Assembly: GCA_028583605.1 (NCBI GenBank)
Contig: CM053337.1
Location: 18,020,694 to 18,084,693 of the forward strand
Source of the DNA: Dastarcus helophoroides
Lineage: Eukaryota > Arthropoda > Insecta > Coleoptera > Bothrideridae
Direction of reading: 5' to 3'
DNA: 64,000 nt
Below are positions 59,600-64,000 of the stretch, piece after piece. A program made the position numbers and the translations under genes. The notes under the pieces are model-generated. The model made no database searches. It was not told the origin of the DNA and saw only the letters and a list, made by a program, of their open reading frames with translations. Numbering within the stretch: position 1 is the stretch's first letter; each line of letters begins with the position of its first letter.

Positions 59600-59835
59600 T
59601 GCAAGATTTTTGGTGGATGTCCATTTTTTTGAAATTTCGCCTTTTTTTTTCGAAATTTCGCCCTTATTTCGAAATTTCGCATTTTTTTTTCGAAATTTCG
59701 CCCTTATTTCGAAATTTCGCATTTTTTTTCGAAATTTCGCTTATTTTTTAAAACTTTGACTTCAGTTTCGAAATTTCGACTTAAGTTTTGAAATTTCGAC
59801 TTTAATTTTGAAATTTCGACCTTTTTTGACTCTTT
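59600..59835 (+). repeat. Short array of GAAATTTCG words
   Basis: TTTCGAAATTTCGC-type units, about 25-28 bp, start soon after the exon donor at 59553. Each GAAATTTC is itself palindromic. They share the same core words as arrays D and I. Confidence 0.8.
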
Positions 59836-59859
59836 TCGTTGAAATTTCGAGGATAAAGT

Positions 59860-62690
59860 CAAAAAAGGGTTCAAAAAATAGAAGATTTCAAAACAGAAGA
59901 TATCAAAAAATAGAAGATTCAGAAAATAGAAGATTTCAAAAGTAGAAAACTTCGAAAAATAGAAAATCTCATTTTTCCAATTTTGGAAAAAATTTGAAAT
60001 GTTGAAAAACCTTCTAATTGTCAAAAAAGTCGATATTTTCAAAAAATAGAAAAGTTCAAAAAATAGAAGAGTTCAAAAAATAGAAGATTTCAAAATATAG
60101 AAGATATCAAAAAATAGAAAATATCAAAAAATAGAAGATTCAAAAAATAGAAGATTCAAAAAATAGAAGATTTCAAAAAGTAGAAAACTTCGAAAAATAG
60201 AAAATCTCATTTTTCAATTTTGGGAAAAATTTGAAATGTTGAAAAATCTTCTAATTGTCAAAGAAAGTCGATATTTTCAAAAAATAGAAAAGTTCAAAAA
60301 ATAGAAGAGTTCAAAAAATAGAAGATTTCAAAACATAGAAGATTTCAAAACATAGAAGATATCAAAAAATAGAAGATTCAAAAAATAGAAGATTCAAAAA
60401 ATAGAAGAATTTTAAAAAGTAGAAAACTTCGAAAAATAGAAAATTTCATTTCTCAATTTTGGAAAAAATGTGAAATGTTGAAAAACCTTCTAATTGTCAA
60501 AAAAGTCGATATTTTCAAAAAATAGAAAAGTTCAAAAAATAGAAGAGTTCAAAAAAAAGAAGATTTCAAAACATAGAAGATATCAAAAAATAGAAGATTC
60601 AAAAAATAGAAGATTCAAAAAATAGAAGATTCAAAGAATAGAAAATTTTAAAAAGTAGAAAACTTCGAAAAATAGAAAATCTCATTTCTCAATTTTGAAA
60701 AAAATTTGAAATGCTGAAAAACTTCTAATTGTCAAAAAAGTCGATATTTTCAAAAAATAGAAAAGTTTAAAAAATAGAAGAGTTCAAAAAATAGAAGATT
60801 TCAAAACATAGAAGATTTCAAAACATAGAAGATATCAAAAAATAGAAGATTCAAAAAATAGAAGATTCAAAAAATAGAAGATTTTAAAAGTAGAAAACTT
60901 CGAAAAATAGAAAATCTCATTTTTCAATTTCGGAAAAAATTTGAAATGTTGAAAAACCTAATTGTCAAAAAAGTCGATATTTTCAAAAAATAGAAAAGTT
61001 CAAAAAATAGAAGAGTTCAAAAAATAGAAGATTTCAAAATATAGAAGATATCAAAAAATAAAGGATATTAAAAAATAGAAGATTCAAAAAATAGAAGATT
61101 CAAAAAATAGAAGATTCAAAAAATAGAAGATTTCAAAAAGTAGAAAACTTCGAAAAATAGAAAATCTCATTTCTCAATTTTGGGAAAAATTTGAAATGTT
61201 GAAAAATCTTCTAATTGTCAAAGAAAGTCGATATTTTCAAAAAATAAAAAAGTTCAAAAAATAGAAGAGTTCAATAAATAGAAGATTTCAAAACATAGAA
61301 GATTTCAAAACATAGAAGATATCAAAAAATAGAAGATTCAAAAAATAGAATATTTTAAAAAGTAGAAAACTTCGAAAAATAGAAAATCTCATTTTTCAAT
61401 TTTGGAAAAAAATTGAAATGTTGAAAAACCTTCTAATTGTCAAAAAAGTCGATATTTTCAAAAAATAGAAAAGGTCAAGAAATAGAAGAGTTCAAAAAAT
61501 AGAAGATTTCAAAATATAGAAGATATCAAAAAATAGAAGATATCAAAAAATAGAAGATATCAAAAAATAGAAGATTCAAAAAATAGAAGATTCAAAAAAT
61601 AGAAGATTTCAAAAAGTAGAAAACTTCGAAAAATAGAAAATATCATTTCTCAATTTTGGGAAAAATTTGAAATGTTGAAAAATCTTCTAATTGTCAAAGA
61701 AAGTCGATATTTTCAAAAAATAGAAAAGTTCAAAAAATAGAAGAGTTCAAAAAATAGAAGATTTTAAAACATAGAAGATTTCAAAAGATAGAAGATATCA
61801 AAAAATAGAAGATTCAAAAAATAGAAGATTTCAAAACATAGATGATATTAAAAATAGAAGATATCAAAAAATAGAAGATTCAAAAAATAGAAGATTCAAA
61901 AAATAGAAGATTTCAAAAAGTAGAAAACTTCGGAAAATAGAAAATCTCATTTTTCAATCTTGGGAAAAATTTGAAATGTTGAAAAATCTTCTAATTGTCA
62001 AAGAAAGTGGACATTTTCAAAAAATAGAAAAGTTCAAAAAATAGAAGAGTTCAAAAAATAGAAGATTTCAAAACATAGAAGATTTTAAAACATAGAAGAT
62101 ATCAAAAAATAGAAGATTCAAAAAATAGAAGATTCAAAAAATAGAAAATTTTAAAAAGTAGAAAACTTCGAAAAATAGAAAATCTCATTTCTCAATTTTG
62201 GAAAAAAATTGAATTCAACATTTCAATTGTCTTCTTCTAATTGTCAAAAAAGTTCATATTTTCAAAAAATAGAAAAGTTCAAAAAATAGAATAGTTCAAA
62301 AAAAAAGATTTTAAAACATAGAAGGTATCAAAAAATAGAAGATTTCAAAAAGGAGAAAACTTCGAAAAATAGAAAATTTCATTTCTCAATTTTGGAAAAA
62401 ATTTGAAATGTTGAAAAACCTTCTAATTGTCAAAAAAGTCGATATTCTCAAAAAACAGAAAAGTTCAAGAAATGGAAGAGTTCAAAAAATAGAAGATTTC
62501 AAAAAATAGAAGATTTGGAAACATAGAAGATATCAAAAAATGGAACATTTCAAAAAATAGAACATTTCAAAAAATAGAAGATTTCAAAAGATAGACTATT
62601 TCAAAAGATAGACGATTTCAAAAGATAGACGATTTCAAAAGATAGACGATTTCAAAAGATAGAAAATTCCAAAAAATAGAATTTTTGAAA
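59860..62690 (+). repeat. Array K: ~237 bp higher-order repeat of AAAATAGAAGATTTC
   Basis: The phrase AAACTTCGAAAAATAGAAAA recurs near 59947, 60186, 60424, 60659, 60895, 61146, 61365, 61620, 61926, 62162 and 62357. Each unit has TTGAAATGTTGAAAAACCTT, CTAATTGTCAAAAAAGTCGA and TATTTTCAAAAAATAGAAAA, then a variable number of 12-15 bp CAAAAAATAGAAGATT repeats, which makes the unit length vary from about 195 to 305 bp. The array ends in ATAGACGATTTCAAAAG words and stops about 150 bp before the next exon. Confidence 0.92.
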
Positions 62691-62843
62691 AGTGACTGAA
62701 CTTTCAGACAATTAAGAATGGAAACTTTATCCCTTCTAGATTTTTTTGAAATGTTCCGTTTTCAGTGACTATTGAAATTGGCGAATATAACTTCAGTTGC
62801 ATCTTGTCCCAAACCTTCTACTTCTAGTGATTTGTTATTGTAG

Positions 62844-63026
62844 ATATATCCCATACCAGAACAAGCCAGTGCGAGCAGTTACAGTTCGGCGCCTTCTACA
62901 CCAGTTAGTTCACCCCCACCACTAACGCCAGCGGGCTGGCTGGCGAATCACAACACTCCACATTCACCCCACTACACACAAACGGTAACGGTAAACAACA
63001 GCGCAGCAACTCAGGGTTTACACATG
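62844..63026 (+). CDS. da: Daughterless-like E-protein, STPVSSPPPLTP exon
   Basis: This exon is 183 bp (61 codons), phase 0 on both sides, with acceptor TTGTAG at 62838-62843 and donor GTAAGT at 63027. It starts IYPIPEQASASSYSSAPSTP, continues VSSPPPLTPAGWLANHNTP and ends ATQGLHM. The combination of an IY start, SxPSTPVxSPPxLT and a following tryptophan is one of the most conserved patches of E-proteins outside the bHLH domain. Human TCF4 has SSNPSTPVGSPPSLS and Drosophila Da has GSNPSTPVNSPPPLT, both from family knowledge. The preceding exon ends TLGA, so the junction reads TLGA-IYP, matching the family's KALASIY. This is the strongest evidence in the window for the gene's identity. The region lies just before activation domain 2. 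Confidence 0.93.
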
Positions 63027-63272
63027 GTAAGTTACCAAATTGTAAAGTCACTAACATAATTAGTAATACAGCACTGGAATACGTTTCTTGGCGGAATTAA
63101 CGAACAGTAGAATACACCATACGTCACTGAAGAATTTTTCGAAATTTTGACGTTAAACCTGGAATGAACTGATTTTAAATTTAAGGCCAGTTGCAGCTGG
63201 TTTGATTACTTTTGGCATCCTAAGATACTTTTGGTGCCTTGAGATACTTTTTGGCGTCTAAGGTACCTTTGT

Positions 63273-63286
63273 CCCCCCCCCCCCCC
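63273..63286 (+). repeat. C14 homopolymer
   Basis: Fourteen consecutive C residues, unusual in this AT-rich intron and a likely place for read-length error. Confidence 0.95.
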
Positions 63287-63330
63287 TAATAAATCGAAGT
63301 AGCTTCTGAAGCTAAGACAATACGTTATGT

Positions 63331-63476
63331 CCCCTGAAACCAAGACAGATTAGTTGTTCTGACGCGTTTCGACAGCCAAGCTATTAGCGTCAGTATCTCT
63401 CTAAAGATGATAGCTTGGTTGCCGAAACGCGTTAGCCCAACTGTTGTTGCGTTTTTAATCTTACTTGGCTTCAAGG
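63331..63476. repeat. Imperfect hairpin element (MITE-like)
   Basis: The arm at 63362-63384 (ACGCGTTTCGACAGCCAAGC, then TAT) pairs with 63410-63432 at 21 of 23 positions around a 25 bp loop. The pairing continues outwards, with CCCCTGAAACCAAGACAGAT (from 63331) facing TAATCTTACTTGGCTTCAAG (to about 63474) after a bulge. A foldback of this size suggests a small non-autonomous element or a structured intronic RNA. No target duplication is evident. Confidence 0.75.
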
Positions 63477-63559
63477 GATAAGATTTTTGTACCAGTTTTT
63501 GAAGATAACCAAGGACCAGTCCGTTCCACCAACAAAAAAAAGTTTGTTACAATTCCCAA

Positions 63560-63655
63560 CTTTATCTCTGTAATACTAAAAGAACGAGATGTATTATCTC
63601 TGTATTCTAAAAGAACAAGATGTATTATCTCTGTATACTAAAAAAACGAGATATA
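63560..63655 (+). repeat. ~31 bp repeat, three copies
   Basis: ATCTCTGTA(A/T)(T/A)(A/C)TAAAAGAACGAGATGTATT-type units start near 63563, 63597 and 63628. Confidence 0.8.
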
Positions 63656-63912
63656 TAAGCTGTATTATTAATAAAGTGTACTTTTTTTTGAATGTTTAGG
63701 CTTCCCGCATCTTTAATAAAACGTTTTATCTCTTCAGGAGATAAATCTCCAAAGTATCTTTAAATGACTGACCAATTTTTTTTACGTTGTACCATTATGT
63801 GGTGTATATAATTTGAATTTCCGCTTTGGCTGCCGTTTTTAATTTTCAAATTTAGTAGTTAGAGGTTTTTATTTCATTTTTTCTGCATGGTGTTTTTTGT
63901 TTTTGTGTGAAG

Positions 63913-63981
63913 CCACCCGCTCCGGAAGCTCAAAGACTCGATGACGCGATAGGATTTTTAAGAGACCACGCGGAAGTAAAC
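63913..63981 (+). CDS. da: Daughterless-like E-protein, RLDDAI helix exon
   Basis: This small exon is 69 bp (23 codons), phase 0 on both sides, with acceptor TGAAG ending at 63912 and donor GTGAGT at 63982. The peptide runs PPAPEAQRLDDAIGFLRDHA, then EVN. The core RLDDAIxxLRxHA is the amphipathic helix of the loop-helix/AD2 region; human TCF4 has RLDDAIHVLRNHA and Drosophila Da RLDDALNVLRNHC. This helix contributes to transcriptional activation by E-proteins. The usual residues just before it (SRIE or RMEE) are replaced here by PEAQ, which may be a lineage difference or an alternative splice form. The bHLH-encoding exons must lie beyond the window's right edge. Confidence 0.9.
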
Positions 63982-64000
63982 GTGAGTATCATCGTGATTT

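Larger units (their letters stand above)
63027..63912 (+). other. Short intron (886 bp) between the last two exons
   Basis: Bounded by GTAAGT at 63027 and TGAAG ending at 63912. It contains a C14 run, a hairpin element and a small ~30 bp repeat, listed separately. The remainder is AT-rich unique sequence. Confidence 0.85.

Overview
The window looks like arthropod, most probably insect, nuclear DNA. It is AT-rich and almost entirely intronic, and it lies inside one gene on the + strand. Four exons can be supported: 4667-4891, 59222-59552, 62844-63026 and 63913-63981. All have clean AG/GT borders and phase-0 junctions. Their joined translation matches the middle of a class I bHLH E-protein, the Daughterless/TCF4/TCF12/E2A family. 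The matching blocks are a DSPRYTSP stretch, LPPMSS, an APSTPVSSPPPLTP block and the helix RLDDAIGFLRDHAE. The start codon, the 5' exons and the C-terminal bHLH exons lie outside the window. The order of insect cannot be fixed from what is visible.

The intron between the first two visible exons is about 54.3 kb. It is built from a succession of tandem arrays that are mostly unrelated at unit level. In order they are: a ~285 bp array (140-4535, upstream intron), a ~330 bp array rich in CAGCTG (5085-7440), an exact 300 bp array with higher-order structure (8250-13110), degenerate AT-rich arrays (16730-21935), a 13 bp minisatellite (21994-22227), a 339 bp array (22230-23830), a 20 bp minisatellite running into a palindrome (24975-25235), a ~441 bp array carrying a perfect 26 bp palindrome (26550-33030), a 98 bp array made from a transposon end (33165-34015), and a TCGAAATA satellite (36760-45670) that reappears in inverted orientation (47580-51055). 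Then follow a 2.8 kb polypyrimidine tract (53565-56385) and a purine tract abutting a pyrimidine tract (57200-58480). The next intron holds a ~237 bp array (59860-62690).

Mobile elements are sparse but some are very clean. There is an 890 bp hAT element with 13 bp terminal inverted repeats and an 8 bp target duplication, holding a decayed transposase C-terminus (15280-16169). A 365 bp probable solo LTR with a 4 bp duplication sits inside the satellite (43042-43406). There are several copies of two dispersed repeat families and a hairpin element in the last intron.

Between the arrays are islands of more complex, relatively GC-rich sequence (about 7.7-8.2, 13.4-13.9, 14.9-15.2, 24.4-24.8, 35.4-35.9 and 45.9-47.4 kb). 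These are the best places to look for intronic enhancers or alternative first exons, but nothing in them is proven. No RNA gene, CRISPR array, complete transposon or second host gene was found.
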